Below, piece after piece: positions 1 to 9,081 of a stretch of 64,000 nucleotides of DNA (its first letter is position 1; every line of letters begins with the position of its first letter). The translations under genes and the position numbers were made by a program. The DNA is from Azospirillaceae bacterium. GTDB taxonomy: Bacteria; Pseudomonadota; Alphaproteobacteria; Azospirillales; Azospirillaceae. The DNA is taken from NCBI GenBank assembly GCA_035645145.1, contig DASQNC010000073.1:62001-126000 (forward strand). Reading direction: 5' to 3'. The notes beneath the pieces are model-generated. The model did no database searches. It worked only from the letters and a program-made list of their open reading frames with translations, and was not told where the DNA came from.

Positions 1-1746
1 CGCCAGTTCCGGCGTCCCGCCCTTTGCCGTCGCCATGCCGGCGAGGCGCCGGACCAGCGGGTGGCCGGCATTGATCTCCAGGATGCGCTTGGCCGCGGTG
101 TCGAGCTGCTTGTGCTGCTTCAGCAGCCGTTCCAGGTGCATGTCCATGTCGCCCTCGTCCGCCACCAGGCAGACGGCGCTGTCGGTCAGGCGCTCGGACG
201 GGCGGACGTCCTTGACCGCGTCGCCCAGCGTCGCCTTGAACAGGCCGATCAGGTTGGCGACGTCCCCTTCCGCCGTTGCCTCCGGCTTCGGCGCCTCGTC
301 CGTCGTTTTGATCCGGCCGAGGTCGGCGCCGCCGCGCGTGACGGACTTGAAGGGCTTTTCCTTGTACGAGGCGACGACCGGGACCCAGAACTCGTCCACC
401 GGGTCGGTCAGCAGCAGAACCTCCACGCCCCGGGCGCGGAAACCTTCCAGGTGCGGGCTGCGCAGCAGGGCCGCCGGATCGTCGCCGGTGATGTAGTAGA
501 TGGCGTCCTGGCCCTCCTTCATGCGGCCCAGGTAGTCCTCCAGCGACACCAGCCCGTCCGCACCCGTCGAGCGGAAGCGCACCGCCTTCAGCAACGGGTC
601 GCGGTGCTCCTGGTCCTCGTACAGGCCTTCCTTGAGGACGGCACCGAAGGCATTCCAGAAGGCCTCGTAGTTGCCGTCCGCATCCTCGGCCTTGCGCGCG
701 ATCTCCTGCAGCACGCGGCGGGTCACGCCGCTCTTGATGCGCGCCAGCATCGGATTGTGCTGGAGCATCTCGCGGCTGATGTTCAGCGGCAGGTCCTCGC
801 TGTCCACCACACCCTTGATGAACCGCAGATAGGCCGGAAGCAGCCCTTCCGCCTCGTCGGTGATGAACACCCGGCGCACGTAGAGCTTCACGTTGTGGCG
901 CCGGCGCGGGTCGAACAGGTCGAACGGGCGCATCGTCGGGACGAACAGCAGCGCCGAATATTCGATCTTGCCCTCGGCCCGCCAATGGATGGTCAGCCAC
1001 GGGTCGTCGAAGGCGTGGGCGGCGTGGTGGTAGAACTCCTTGTACTCCGCCTCCGACACCTCGGACTTCGACCGCGTCCACAGGGCCGACGCGCGGTTCA
1101 GCGTGGGCGCGTCGTCGCCGGTGCCGAACCGGATCGGCAGCGCGATGTGGTCGGAATAGCGGCGCACGATGTGGGACAGGCGCGCCTGCTCCAGGAACTC
1201 GTCCTCGCCGTCCTTCAGGTGCAGCACGATGCGGGTGCCGCGGGCCACGTCGGCGGCCTCCGACACGGAGAACCCGCCCTTCCCGTCCGACACCCAGCGC
1301 CAGCCCTGCGCCTCCCCGGCCTTGCGGGTCAGCACCTCGACCTGGTCCGCCACCATGAACGCCGAATAGAAGCCGACGCCGAACTGGCCGATCAGGGACA
1401 GGTCCTTCTTGGCGTCGCCGGTCAGGTTTTCCAGGAACCGGGCGGTGCCGGACCGGGCGATGGTGCCCAGGTTCTCGACCAGCTCGTCCCGGTTCATGCC
1501 GATGCCGGTGTCGGCGACGGTCAGGGTCCGCGCCTCCTTGTCCACCAGCAGCCGGATCCCGAGGTCGGGATTGTCGGACAGCAGTTCGGGCTGGGTGATG
1601 GCGGCGTAGCGGAGCTTGTCGCAGGCGTCCGACGCGTTGGAGACCAGCTCGCGGAGGAAGACCTCCTTCTCGCTGTAGAGCGCGTGGGCGACGATTTCCA
1701 GCAGACGGGCGACGTCGGACTGGAAGTTCAGACGTTCCTCGGTCAT
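1..1746 (-). CDS. htpG: Molecular chaperone HtpG (Hsp90), C-terminus cut by the window edge
   Basis: ATP-dependent cytosolic chaperone of the Hsp90 family. The visible 582 codons run from the ATG at 1746 to the window edge. The GHKL ATPase domain comes first: an N-terminal stretch with SNASDACDKLRY (the ATP-binding Asn/Asp region), then DTGIGM, then GQFGVGFYSAFM. The middle domain follows, including NISREMLQ, and then the start of the C-terminal dimerisation domain. Family proteins are about 620-640 residues, so only a few dozen residues are missing. It stands alone on its strand, 168 bp from the GH17 gene. An RpoH-like promoter is visible upstream. The identification is very secure. Confidence 0.97.
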   Translation of the reverse strand, partial: MTEERLNFQSDVARLLEIVAHALYSEKEVFLRELVSNASDACDKLRYAAITQPELLSDNPDLGIRLLVDKEARTLTVADTGIGMNRDELVENLGTIARSGTARFLENLTGDAKKDLSLIGQFGVGFYSAFMVADQVEVLTRKAGEAQGWRWVSDGKGGFSVSEAADVARGTRIVLHLKDGEDEFLEQARLSHIVRRYSDHIALPIRFGTGDDAPTLNRASALWTRSKSEVSEAEYKEFYHHAAHAFDDPWLTIHWRAEGKIEYSALLFVPTMRPFDLFDPRRRHNVKLYVRRVFITDEAEGLLPAYLRFIKGVVDSEDLPLNISREMLQHNPMLARIKSGVTRRVLQEIARKAEDADGNYEAFWNAFGAVLKEGLYEDQEHRDPLLKAVRFRSTGADGLVSLEDYLGRMKEGQDAIYYITGDDPAALLRSPHLEGFRARGVEVLLLTDPVDEFWVPVVASYKEKPFKSVTRGGADLGRIKTTDEAPKPEATAEGDVANLIGLFKATLGDAVKDVRPSERLTDSAVCLVADEGDMDMHLERLLKQHKQLDTAAKRILEINAGHPLVRRLAGMATAKGGTPELA

Positions 1747-1810
1747 TGGCAGCTCACAGGGACGGTTCACCGGGACCGCAAACCCTTGGTCGGGTTCGCG
1801 TTTTCGCGGC

Positions 1811-1841
1811 TGATATGGACAAGCGCCGTCCCGTGCGCAAG
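1811..1841 (-). promoter_or_regulatory. Possible RpoH (sigma-32) promoter of htpG
   Basis: Read on the minus strand there is CTTGCGC (1841-1835), 16 bases, then CCATATCA (1818-1811), about 65 bp before the htpG ATG. This resembles the heat-shock consensus CTTG ... CCCATnT. An rpoH gene lies elsewhere in the window. The match is imperfect and no start site is known. Confidence 0.4.
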
Positions 1842-1871
1842 CCGGGGCGTGCGCCGCATTGAACGCATGGG

Positions 1872-1908
1872 GAGTAGAAACGCACCCGTCCCGCGCGTGG
1901 GACGGGTG
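1872..1908 (-). terminator. Rho-independent terminator of the GH17 gene
   Basis: A perfect 10-bp stem (1883-1892 with 1899-1908, 6-base loop) lies just past the leftward GH17 stop. On the minus strand it is followed by a T-rich tract (CGTTTCTACT). Confidence 0.65.
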
Positions 1909-1914
1909 GAACGC

Positions 1915-3786
1915 CTAGATCTGCCCGTCCCAGCCGCGGGCGTCGCGGGCATTGCCTTCGACCGCTTCCACATGCGGCTCCAGCGCGCCCGCCTGCACAT
2001 GGCGCACCAGCGCGAAGAAGGGCACGGCCAGCATCGATTGCAGCACGACCCAGGCCAGCGCTTCCCAATTGATGCCGTTCGTGGCGAGGGTGGCGAAGCC
2101 GGCCTCGTGCACGACGCGGGGGATGGCGTGCCAGTCCAGGCCCTGAAGCCACACTTCGCGCAGGGTGACACCGATGGCGCCGATCCCCGAGCCCACGACC
2201 ACCAGGGTCGCCAGAGGAACCCGGCGCGCGGCCTGCCCGAAGGACATGGCCGAACCCAGCGCCACCGGCCGGGCTGGGCCGAGCAGGTGGCCGAAGCTGA
2301 AGCACGACCACCAGGGCGCACCCGCCGGCCGGTCGAACCAGCGCAGCAGGCCCAGCGCGAACAGGCCCAGCGACGGCACCAGGAAATCGGGCACCGGGAA
2401 GTTGCGGTAGCGGCCGTCCACGATCAGCGCCAGGCTGGCGTACACGCCCCACAGCGCCATCGCCAGCGCCGCCGTCTCGCCCAACCGCTGCAGGAGATTG
2501 CCACCGAGACCCGCAGTGCCCGGGAGCGGCCCCCACATCAGGCTGTGGCCGGCCCGGTAGCGCGACGTGGGCGGCCGCGGAACGCCGGAAACGGCATCGG
2601 CGGCGGCCTGCATGACGGCGGCCGCCACCACGACTTGAAGGACGAACAGCGCCCAGGCTTCGGCGATCTGGTAGACGACGAAGTTCTGGCTGACCACCAC
2701 CAGCAGCGACGCCACCAACCCGCTCCCCATCACCTGCGCAAGTGCCGCCAGCGCCACGAAGCCCCCGACGGGGATGCGCCGTCCGCGGGTGGCCAGGATC
2801 AGCATGATGAGGGCGCCCAGCGTCGAGATCCCGGCGTACAGCCGCCAGTCGGGCTCCTCCACCACCGGGCCGCCGTCGAAGGTGAACTTGTACTTCCGGC
2901 TGGCGGTCATCAGGCCCCACTTGGCGCCGACCGTGCCCTCCAGCCGCTCCTTCCAGCGCTGGTCGAAGGCTTCGATGATGTTGTAGTCGAAGCCTTCCTC
3001 GCCGGCCAATTTGGCGAAGCGCTGGATGAACAGCGCCTTGTTCACGCGGCCGGGCTCGGCCGGGCCACGGCTCCGGCCGGCGGTCGGCCAACCGGTTTCG
3101 CCGATCATGATCGGCTTGTTCGGCCAGCGCTCCTTGATCTGCCGGTAGGCCCAGCGGATGTGGTCCTCCACATGCTCGATGCCGCCCGGGATGTCCTCCC
3201 AATAGGGCAGGATGTGGATGACCAGGTAATCCAGCTCGTCGACGATCGCCGGGAAGCGGATGAAGTTCTCCCACACGTCGGCGTAGCCGACCGGCTGCTT
3301 CACCTCGGCCTTGACCCGGCGGATGTACGGGATCAGCTGCTCCAGGGTGCGGTCCTTGCGCAGCAGCACCTCGTTGCCGACGATCACCCGCTGGACGACG
3401 TCGGGATGGGCGTTGGCGGAGCGGATCAACTGCTGAACCTCCGCCTCGTTCAGGGTGGGCAGCACGCCGATCCAGGCGCCGGCCGTGACCTTCAGCCCGT
3501 ATTTGCGCGCAAGTTCCGGCACGTCCTCCATGCCTTCCAGGCTGGTGTAGGTCCGCACCCCCTGCACCTGGCGGGCCAGAAGCCGCAGGTCCTCCTCGAT
3601 CTGGTCGCGCGAGGGATAGACCCGCACCAGCGGGCTCTGCCCGTCGCGGAAGGGGGCGAACGACACGCTCTGCAGACGGCCGCCCGGAATCGGCGGCACC
3701 TCGACCGGGCGGTTCGGCCACCACCAGACGGCGAAGTTCACAAGACCGACGGCGGCCAGGACGGCGAGGACGAGAAACTTACGCAT
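1915..3786 (-). CDS. Membrane-anchored GH17 family glucan hydrolase/transglycosylase
   Basis: 623 residues. An N-terminal membrane anchor (about 4-23) is followed by a GH17 TIM-barrel domain (about 40-310). The family's two catalytic glutamates are visible: the acid/base in VGNEV (E139) and the nucleophile in IGETGWP (E230). From about residue 312 to the end there are roughly eight to ten hydrophobic segments. GH17 enzymes act on beta-1,3-glucans; in rhizobia and Bradyrhizobium, GH17 domains linked to membrane modules take part in cyclic beta-glucan synthesis. No GT2 glycosyltransferase is fused or adjacent here, so hydrolysis or transglycosylation of a periplasmic glucan is inference. The ATG at 3786 precedes a good signal anchor. 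Confidence 0.85.
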   Translation of the reverse strand: MRKFLVLAVLAAVGLVNFAVWWWPNRPVEVPPIPGGRLQSVSFAPFRDGQSPLVRVYPSRDQIEEDLRLLARQVQGVRTYTSLEGMEDVPELARKYGLKVTAGAWIGVLPTLNEAEVQQLIRSANAHPDVVQRVIVGNEVLLRKDRTLEQLIPYIRRVKAEVKQPVGYADVWENFIRFPAIVDELDYLVIHILPYWEDIPGGIEHVEDHIRWAYRQIKERWPNKPIMIGETGWPTAGRSRGPAEPGRVNKALFIQRFAKLAGEEGFDYNIIEAFDQRWKERLEGTVGAKWGLMTASRKYKFTFDGGPVVEEPDWRLYAGISTLGALIMLILATRGRRIPVGGFVALAALAQVMGSGLVASLLVVVSQNFVVYQIAEAWALFVLQVVVAAAVMQAAADAVSGVPRPPTSRYRAGHSLMWGPLPGTAGLGGNLLQRLGETAALAMALWGVYASLALIVDGRYRNFPVPDFLVPSLGLFALGLLRWFDRPAGAPWWSCFSFGHLLGPARPVALGSAMSFGQAARRVPLATLVVVGSGIGAIGVTLREVWLQGLDWHAIPRVVHEAGFATLATNGINWEALAWVVLQSMLAVPFFALVRHVQAGALEPHVEAVEGNARDARGWDGQI

Positions 3787-3998
3787 GCGGGTCAGGCACC
3801 CTTCTCCGGGTCGCAGTGTCCGGGGTCATGGCATCCGGGGTGGACGGCCCCCGGTCCGGCCCGGGGTCGGGGGGCGGCAGGCGCAGAACAGATCGGCGGG
3901 TCCGGTGGCGGACGCAAGATCCATCGACGCCCACAAACACGCGGGCGCCACGTTTCTTCCCGCCCTCTGTCGTCCACCCCTTCGACGACGGACGGGTG

Positions 3999-4595
3999 TC
4001 AATAGGTCGAGAAGCCCGACAGGGCGCTGCGGAAGCCTTCCTCAAGCCGCGTGTTGAGGTCTTCCACCATCCGCTGCACCAACTCGTGCATCAGCTTTTC
4101 CCGGTCGGCCAGGGTCGCGCCCTCGCCGATGGTGCGCGACCGTTCGACCTGGGTCTCGTACGTGGCGGCGTTGCCGCCCTTCTCGGCTTCCAGGCGAACG
4201 GCGATGCGGCCGTTGTAGCGCTCGGTCTGGTCCTGGGCCACGAGCCCGCGCACACCCTCCGTGCGCGGCAGGCTGACCTCCTCGATCCGGCCGTCCAGGA
4301 TCACCACCCGCAGCCGCCCGTCGGTGCCGGTCCGGCGCAGACGATGGTCGACCCATCGGCGGACCGCGTTCACCGGCGTGGTCGGTGCGAAATGCTCGAC
4401 ATTGGGCTCCGCCATCGGGGCCACGTACTCGTTCACCACGTCGATCTGCGCGACGTTGACCGGGATCTCGCCGAATTGGGCGAAGCCGATCTCGGGCAAC
4501 GTGGTTTGCGGGCGGGACGGGGCGCAGGCGGTCGCGGCGAGGGCCGTGACGGCCAGGGCGGCAAGGGCGGCGAAGCGGGCGCGCAGACGGCGCAT
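3999..4595 (-). CDS. Putative lipoprotein, unknown function
   Basis: 198 residues beginning with a typical lipoprotein signal: charged MRRLRAR, a hydrophobic alanine-rich core and a lipobox ending LAATAC, so Cys24 should be lipidated. The mature part is acidic and soluble and ends in a likely amphipathic helix. It resembles conserved alphaproteobacterial lipoproteins of undefined role, and I cannot name a domain. It stands alone between the GH17 gene and a divergent secreted protein, and has its own promoter at 4620-4647. Confidence 0.8.
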   Translation of the reverse strand: MRRLRARFAALAALAVTALAATACAPSRPQTTLPEIGFAQFGEIPVNVAQIDVVNEYVAPMAEPNVEHFAPTTPVNAVRRWVDHRLRRTGTDGRLRVVILDGRIEEVSLPRTEGVRGLVAQDQTERYNGRIAVRLEAEKGGNAATYETQVERSRTIGEGATLADREKLMHELVQRMVEDLNTRLEEGFRSALSGFSTY

Positions 4596-4619
4596 GGGCG
4601 GACCTCCGGTTGCGCGGCG

Positions 4620-4647
4620 CTATAACATGCCGCTTGCGAGCCCTCAA
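4620..4647 (-). promoter_or_regulatory. Sigma-70-like promoter of the lipoprotein gene
   Basis: On the minus strand: -35 TTGAGG (4647-4642), 16-bp spacer, -10 TTATAG (4625-4620). The lipoprotein ATG follows 24 bp downstream. Confidence 0.45.
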
Positions 4648-4745
4648 GGCGGGCGCCCCCTCGGATGGGGCATGCCGAGAGGAATACAACACCGGTCCGG
4701 GCGACGGGCAGGGCAAGTTTCGGCCGGTTGTGCTATGATGCCGTC

Positions 4746-5255
4746 ATGGCACGGTCCACGCGTTCACGCCCGGGAACCCGCCGGGCGCTGGTTGTCTTTC
4801 TCGCCTGCATCCTCGCCGCGTTGGATGCGGCCGGGGCGCCGGACGCCCTGTTGCGCACCCACCCGGACCATCTGCGGCCCGCCGATCCGACGCCCGAATC
4901 GCCGACGGAGTCGCGCATGTCCCGCCCGCAGGCGCCCCGGGATCGCACGGTGTACCGCCTGCCCTGGCGGCGGGACGAGATGGCCAAACGCGGGGCACGG
5001 CTGGACCGCGACCTTTCCGCCCTGTGCCGGCGCGGGCGTTTCCTGCAGAAGACCGACGGCATGTTCCGGGCGTCGCTGGCCGACGGATGGGTCGGCTTGG
5101 CCTTCGCCGATGGTCGTAATCTCAAAGATGATGCAGCCGCGGCCCGGCCGGGTGTGGCTTACCTGTTCGAACAGCAGGATACCAGCGCCTGTACGGTGTG
5201 GACGGTCCGCGCCCAGACGATCGAGCAGTATCAGTCCGGCGCACGCCGGCCGTAG
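4746..5255 (+). CDS. Small secreted protein, unknown function
   Basis: 169 residues. A basic N-terminus (MARSTRSRPGTRR) leads into a hydrophobic segment (VVFLACILAALDAAGA) that looks like a signal peptide. The mature part carries a Cys at SALCRR and a Cys near the end (DTSACTVW) that could form a disulfide. No family is recognised. I chose the ATG at 4746 because it places the signal peptide at the N-terminus; an in-frame start at 4665 would add 27 residues. A TATGAT sequence lies only 7 bp before the ATG, so if that is a -10 element the transcript would be nearly leaderless. It ends 24 bp before the next gene and may be co-transcribed with it. Confidence 0.65.
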   Translation: MARSTRSRPGTRRALVVFLACILAALDAAGAPDALLRTHPDHLRPADPTPESPTESRMSRPQAPRDRTVYRLPWRRDEMAKRGARLDRDLSALCRRGRFLQKTDGMFRASLADGWVGLAFADGRNLKDDAAAARPGVAYLFEQQDTSACTVWTVRAQTIEQYQSGARRP

Positions 5256-5279
5256 GCGCCAGCCGGAAGGAATTGCGAA

Positions 5280-5798
5280 ATGCTCAAGCGATCGACCCTC
5301 GTCGCATCGGCCGCCGCCGCTTGGCTGACCGTCGTACCGGTGGGTGCCGGGGCCCAGGGCCTCGGCAGCATCGGCGACGCCTGCCAAGGCCTCGGCTGGG
5401 GCCGCATCCTGGGCGGCGTCGCGGGTGCGGTGGGCGGCGGGCTGCTCGGCAAGGAAGTGATCGGGGGCACGCTGGGAACCATCGTCGGCGGTGCCGCGGG
5501 CGCGTTCGGCGGCCAATACCTGGGCAAGGAACTGGACCCATCCGATTGCCACGCGGCCAGCCGGTCGCAGCAGCGCGCCTTCGACGACGCCGAGGTCGGC
5601 CAGACCATCGAGTGGGACAACCCCCGGACCGGCCGGCGCGGCTCCATCACGCCCGTGCGCGATGGAACGGACCGGCAGACCGGCCAGCGCTGCCGGCAGT
5701 TCGAGCAGGACGTCTATATCGACGGCCGCCGCCAGACCGCCACCGGCGTCGCCTGCCAGCAGTACGACGGGACCTGGCGGATCGTCAGCGGGGATTGA
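5280..5798 (+). CDS. Glycine-zipper surface protein (17-kDa surface-antigen-like)
   Basis: 172 residues. A signal peptide (cleavage near GAGA-Q26) is followed by a glycine-zipper membrane hairpin (about 40-85, with IVGGAAGAFGGQYLGKEL). A polar C-terminal domain (about 95-170) follows, with Cys residues at QRCRQF and VACQQY and the pattern of RT0821/Lpp0805-type surface proteins. Such proteins usually sit in the outer membrane or periplasm of alphaproteobacteria; no enzymatic role is known. It converges on hslO, with a hairpin between the two. Confidence 0.8.
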   Translation: MLKRSTLVASAAAAWLTVVPVGAGAQGLGSIGDACQGLGWGRILGGVAGAVGGGLLGKEVIGGTLGTIVGGAAGAFGGQYLGKELDPSDCHAASRSQQRAFDDAEVGQTIEWDNPRTGRRGSITPVRDGTDRQTGQRCRQFEQDVYIDGRRQTATGVACQQYDGTWRIVSGD

Positions 5799-5824
5799 GG
5801 GGCGGGGATCGAGGGCGGCCCGGC

Positions 5825-5855
5825 GCCGGCCTGGAACCAAGGTGTCCAGGCCGGC
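5825..5855. terminator. Hairpin between convergent genes
   Basis: A perfect 11-bp stem (5825-5835 with 5845-5855, 9-base loop) sits between the stop of the surface protein and the stop of hslO. It has no T-run and may act on both strands. Confidence 0.45.
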
Positions 5856-5867
5856 GGCCGCGGGTGG

Positions 5868-6782
5868 TCACAACGCCTTGATGTCGTCCTCGGTGAAGCG
5901 GTAGGCGCTGGAGCAGAACTGGCAGGTGGCGGTGATCACGCCATCCACCTTCATGTGCTCCACGTCCTCGGCCGGCATCGCCTTCAGCACCGTTTCCACC
6001 CGCTCGCGCGAGCAGCGGCAGGCGTGGCGCATGTGCACCGGCGCGAAGACGCGCACCCGCTCCTCGTGGAACAGGCGGAACAGGAGCTGGTTGGCCGTCA
6101 GGTTCGGGGCGACCAGCTCGTCCGGGGTCACCGTGCCCATCAGCATCATGGACCGGCGCCAATCGTCCTCGTCCGCGCTGCCCGGATTGAAGGCCGCATC
6201 CTCGTTGGGCAGGCGCTGGAGCATCAGCGCCCCCGCGCGCCATTTGCCGCCCACCTTCTCGGCCTTCACGGCAAGCCCGGTGACGAGCTGCTCGGACTGC
6301 CGGAAGTAGTACTGGGCGCAGTCGGCGATGGTGGCACCCTTCAGCTCCACGATGCCCTGGTAGCGCTCGGTGTGCTCGCCCTGGTCCACGGTGAAGGCGA
6401 GATACCCCTTGCCCTGGAGTGCCCGGATGTCGGCCAGCGCCATCTCCCCGGCCGGCAGCGCGGCGATGGCGTCGGCGTCGTACTGGGCGTAGCCGCGCAG
6501 GTCGCCGGTCGAGGTGACGTCCGCCACCAGCAGCGTGACCGGCCCCTCGCCCTTGGTCTGCAAGGTGAAGATGCCCTCGTACTTGAGGGCAGCCGACAAG
6601 GCCCCGGCGAGCACCAGCGCCTCGGCCAGAAGACGGGCCACCGGCTCGGGATAGTCGTGCTTGCCCAGGATCTCGTCCAAGGTCCCGCCGAGCCGCACAA
6701 GCCGCCCGCGGAAATTGGACACGTCGAGCTGAAAGGGTTGGATCAGATCGTCGTCGAGTGCGATGTGCGAATTCTGCGTCAC
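5868..6782 (-). CDS. hslO: Hsp33 redox-regulated chaperone HslO
   Basis: 304 residues. Cytosolic holdase switched on by oxidation. The C-terminal zinc switch is visible as C255-x-C257 (ACRCSRE) and C287-x2-C290 (CQFC). The GTG start at 6782 is chosen because it overlaps the argF stop by four bases (GTGA) and begins directly at the folded domain; a longer frame upstream lies antisense or overlapping within argF. It is the third gene of an argD-argF-hslO operon, an order found in other alphaproteobacteria. There is no obvious functional link between arginine synthesis and the chaperone beyond co-transcription. Confidence 0.96.
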   Translation of the reverse strand: MTQNSHIALDDDLIQPFQLDVSNFRGRLVRLGGTLDEILGKHDYPEPVARLLAEALVLAGALSAALKYEGIFTLQTKGEGPVTLLVADVTSTGDLRGYAQYDADAIAALPAGEMALADIRALQGKGYLAFTVDQGEHTERYQGIVELKGATIADCAQYYFRQSEQLVTGLAVKAEKVGGKWRAGALMLQRLPNEDAAFNPGSADEDDWRRSMMLMGTVTPDELVAPNLTANQLLFRLFHEERVRVFAPVHMRHACRCSRERVETVLKAMPAEDVEHMKVDGVITATCQFCSSAYRFTEDDIKAL

Positions 6783-7687
6783 TGTCCCATGCACCAGGTG
6801 AGGATGCCCTTCTGAGCGTGCAGGCGGTTTTCCGCCTCGTCCCAGACCACGCTTTGCGGCCCGTCGATCACGCCCGCGGTCACCTCCTCGCCGCGGTGGG
6901 CGGGGAGGCAGTGCATGAATATGGCATCGCCCTTCGCCAACCGCATGAGGCGCTCGTCCACGCGGAAGGGGGAGAGGAGATTGTGCCGCGACCCGGCATC
7001 GGCCTGGTTCATGGAGACCCAGGTGTCGGTGACGACACAGTCCGCCCCGCGCACCGCGGCCTCCGGGTCGGAGGTGACCGATACGCGCCCGCCATTGTCC
7101 CGCGCCCATTGGATGAGCGCGGGCGCCGGCTGCAACGGCTCCGGACAGGCCATGCGCAGCTCGAAGCCGAAGCGGACGGCGGCGTGCACCCAGCTTTCGG
7201 CGACGTTGTTGCCGTCGCCCGACCAGGCCACCACCCGCCCCTCGATGGGCCCGCGGTGCTCCTCGTACGTCAGCACGTCGGCCATGATCTGGCAGGGGTG
7301 CGACTTGTCGGTCAGGCCGTTGATGACCGGCACCGTCGCGTGCGCCACCAGTTCGCGCAGGCGGTCCACCGCGGTGGTGCGGATCATGATGGCGTCGACA
7401 TAGCGCGACAGCACGCGCGCGGTGTCGGCCATGGTCTCGCCGCGGCTGGACTGCATGTCGCCCTTGCTCAGGACGATCACGTCGCCGCCCAACTGCTTCA
7501 TGCCGGCCTCGAACGAGACGCGGGTCCGCGTGGACGGCTTCTCGAAGATCATGGCCAGCAGCCGCCCTTCCAGCGGCTTCGGCCCCGTGCGCCCGGCGCG
7601 CTTCAGCCCCGCCGCCCGGTCCAGGATGCCGCGCAGGGTGCCGCCGTCAAGCTGGTCGAGGTCCAGGAAATGCCGCGGCGTGGTCAT
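6779..7687 (-). CDS. argF: Ornithine carbamoyltransferase
   Basis: 302 residues. Makes citrulline from ornithine and carbamoyl phosphate in arginine biosynthesis. The carbamoyl-phosphate loop STRTR (52-56), the HPCQ motif (130-133) and the ornithine-binding HCLP motif (259-262, C260) are all present. The length is normal for the anabolic enzyme. The start overlaps the argD stop (ATGA, 7684-7687) and the stop overlaps the hslO start, so all three genes look translationally coupled. Confidence 0.97.
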   Translation of the reverse strand: MTTPRHFLDLDQLDGGTLRGILDRAAGLKRAGRTGPKPLEGRLLAMIFEKPSTRTRVSFEAGMKQLGGDVIVLSKGDMQSSRGETMADTARVLSRYVDAIMIRTTAVDRLRELVAHATVPVINGLTDKSHPCQIMADVLTYEEHRGPIEGRVVAWSGDGNNVAESWVHAAVRFGFELRMACPEPLQPAPALIQWARDNGGRVSVTSDPEAAVRGADCVVTDTWVSMNQADAGSRHNLLSPFRVDERLMRLAKGDAIFMHCLPAHRGEEVTAGVIDGPQSVVWDEAENRLHAQKGILTWCMGQ

Positions 7688-8865
7688 GACGCCAACTCGG
7701 TGCAGGTCTTGTCGATGATCGCGATGGCCTCGTCCACATGGCCCTCGTCGATGATCAGCGGCGGCAACAGGCGCACGACATTGTCGGCGGCGGCCACGAC
7801 CAACAGGCCGTTGTCGCGCAGACGGTTGAGGAAGTCACTGTTGGGTCCGACGGTCTTCAGGCCCAGCATCAGCCCGGCGCCGCGCACCTCGGCCAGGACC
7901 TTGGGGTGGCGCTCGACCGCCCGGGACAGCTTGCGCCCCAGCACGCCGCCGATCCGTTCGACATGCTCCAGGAAGCCCGGCGCCAGCACCACGTCCAGCA
8001 CCGCATTGCCCACCGCCATGGCAAGCGGGTTGCCGGCATAGGTCGAGCCGTGGGTGCCGGGGGTCATGCCCTTGGCGGCTTCCGCCGTCGCCAGGCACGC
8101 GCCCAGCGGGAAACCGCCGCCGATGCCCTTGGCCACCGCCATGACGTCGGGGGTGATGCCGGCCCATTCGTGGGCGAACAGCTTGCCGGTGCGGCCCACG
8201 CCCGTCTGGATCTCGTCCAGGAACAGCAGCAGCCCGAACTCGTCGCAGATCTCGCGCACGGCGCGCAGGTAGTCCAGCGAGGCCGCACGGATGCCGCCCT
8301 CGCCCTGGATCGGCTCGATGTTGATGGCCGCGGTCTCGGGCGTGATGGCCGCGCGCAGCTCGTTCAGATTGCCGAAGGCCACCTGGTCGAAGCCATCGAT
8401 CAGCGGGCCGAAGCCCTTGACCATCTTTTCCGACTTCGCCGCCGCGATGGCGGTCATGGTGCGGCCGTGGAAGGCACCGCCGGCGGTGATGATGCGGTAC
8501 TTCTCCGGGTGGCCGTTCTCGTAGTGGTACTTGCGCACCACCTTCACGCCGCACTCCCATGCCTCGACGCCGGAGTTGGTGAAGAACACCGTGTCGGCGA
8601 AGGTGGCGGCGGTCAGCCGCTCGGCCAGCCGCTCGCCATCGGCGATCCGGAACAGGTTGGAGGTGTGCCACAGCTTCTGCGCCTGGTCGGTCAACGCCTT
8701 GACAAGGTGCGGGTGCCCATGGCCCAGCAGGTTCACCGCGATGCCCGCGGCGAAGTCCAGGTATCGTCGGCCTTCCGTGTCGAAGAGGTACACGCCCTCT
8801 CCCCGCTCGAACACCACGTCGATCCGGGCGTACGTCGGCATGACAGCGGAAATCACGTCGTCCAT
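7684..8865 (-). CDS. argD: Acetylornithine/succinyldiaminopimelate aminotransferase
   Basis: 393 residues. PLP class-III aminotransferase acting on N-acetylornithine in arginine synthesis and often on succinyl-diaminopimelate in lysine synthesis. The PLP lysine is K246 in AVAKGIGGG, and the cofactor Asp lies in FLDEIQTG (D217). The ATG at 8865 gives the usual family length; the open frame continues upstream only into DNA antisense to scoAB. It is the first gene of the argD-argF-hslO operon, with a promoter at 8924-8952. Confidence 0.95.
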   Translation of the reverse strand: MDDVISAVMPTYARIDVVFERGEGVYLFDTEGRRYLDFAAGIAVNLLGHGHPHLVKALTDQAQKLWHTSNLFRIADGERLAERLTAATFADTVFFTNSGVEAWECGVKVVRKYHYENGHPEKYRIITAGGAFHGRTMTAIAAAKSEKMVKGFGPLIDGFDQVAFGNLNELRAAITPETAAINIEPIQGEGGIRAASLDYLRAVREICDEFGLLLFLDEIQTGVGRTGKLFAHEWAGITPDVMAVAKGIGGGFPLGACLATAEAAKGMTPGTHGSTYAGNPLAMAVGNAVLDVVLAPGFLEHVERIGGVLGRKLSRAVERHPKVLAEVRGAGLMLGLKTVGPNSDFLNRLRDNGLLVVAAADNVVRLLPPLIIDEGHVDEAIAIIDKTCTELAS

Positions 8866-8923
8866 CCTGCGGCAGCCGGTTCCACGGGACGGCCCGATGC
8901 CACCCGCGTCCGGAAAAATGCCG

Positions 8924-8952
8924 ACTATCCGGACCGGAAAGCCGCGTGTCAA
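8924..8952 (-). promoter_or_regulatory. Sigma-70 promoter of argD-argF-hslO
   Basis: On the minus strand: TTGACA (8952-8947), exactly 17 bp, then GATAGT (8929-8924), 58 bp upstream of the argD ATG. This is the closest match to consensus among the promoters noted here. Confidence 0.65.
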
Positions 8953-9006
8953 CGGCCACCCCCCGCACCCCATCCATGCGGCGCCCGCGGCCGACCGGGT
9001 GCGGCG

Positions 9007-9036
9007 TTGACTCGTGCGCCTGCCGGCCTCTAGATC
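9007..9036 (+). promoter_or_regulatory. Sigma-70-like promoter of scoAB
   Basis: TTGACT (9007-9012), an 18-bp spacer, then TAGATC (9031-9036), 45 bp before the scoA start. It faces away from the argD promoter in the same divergent intergenic region. Confidence 0.5.
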
Positions 9037-9081
9037 ACCGAAGGGAGTTCTCACAATCAAGAACGGGGAGCCGCACGAACC

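Noticed and set aside
61-4005. A 1314-codon open frame on the plus strand
   Set aside because: It is antisense to htpG and the GH17 gene, both of which have clear family motifs. Long empty frames are a side effect of the very high GC content.
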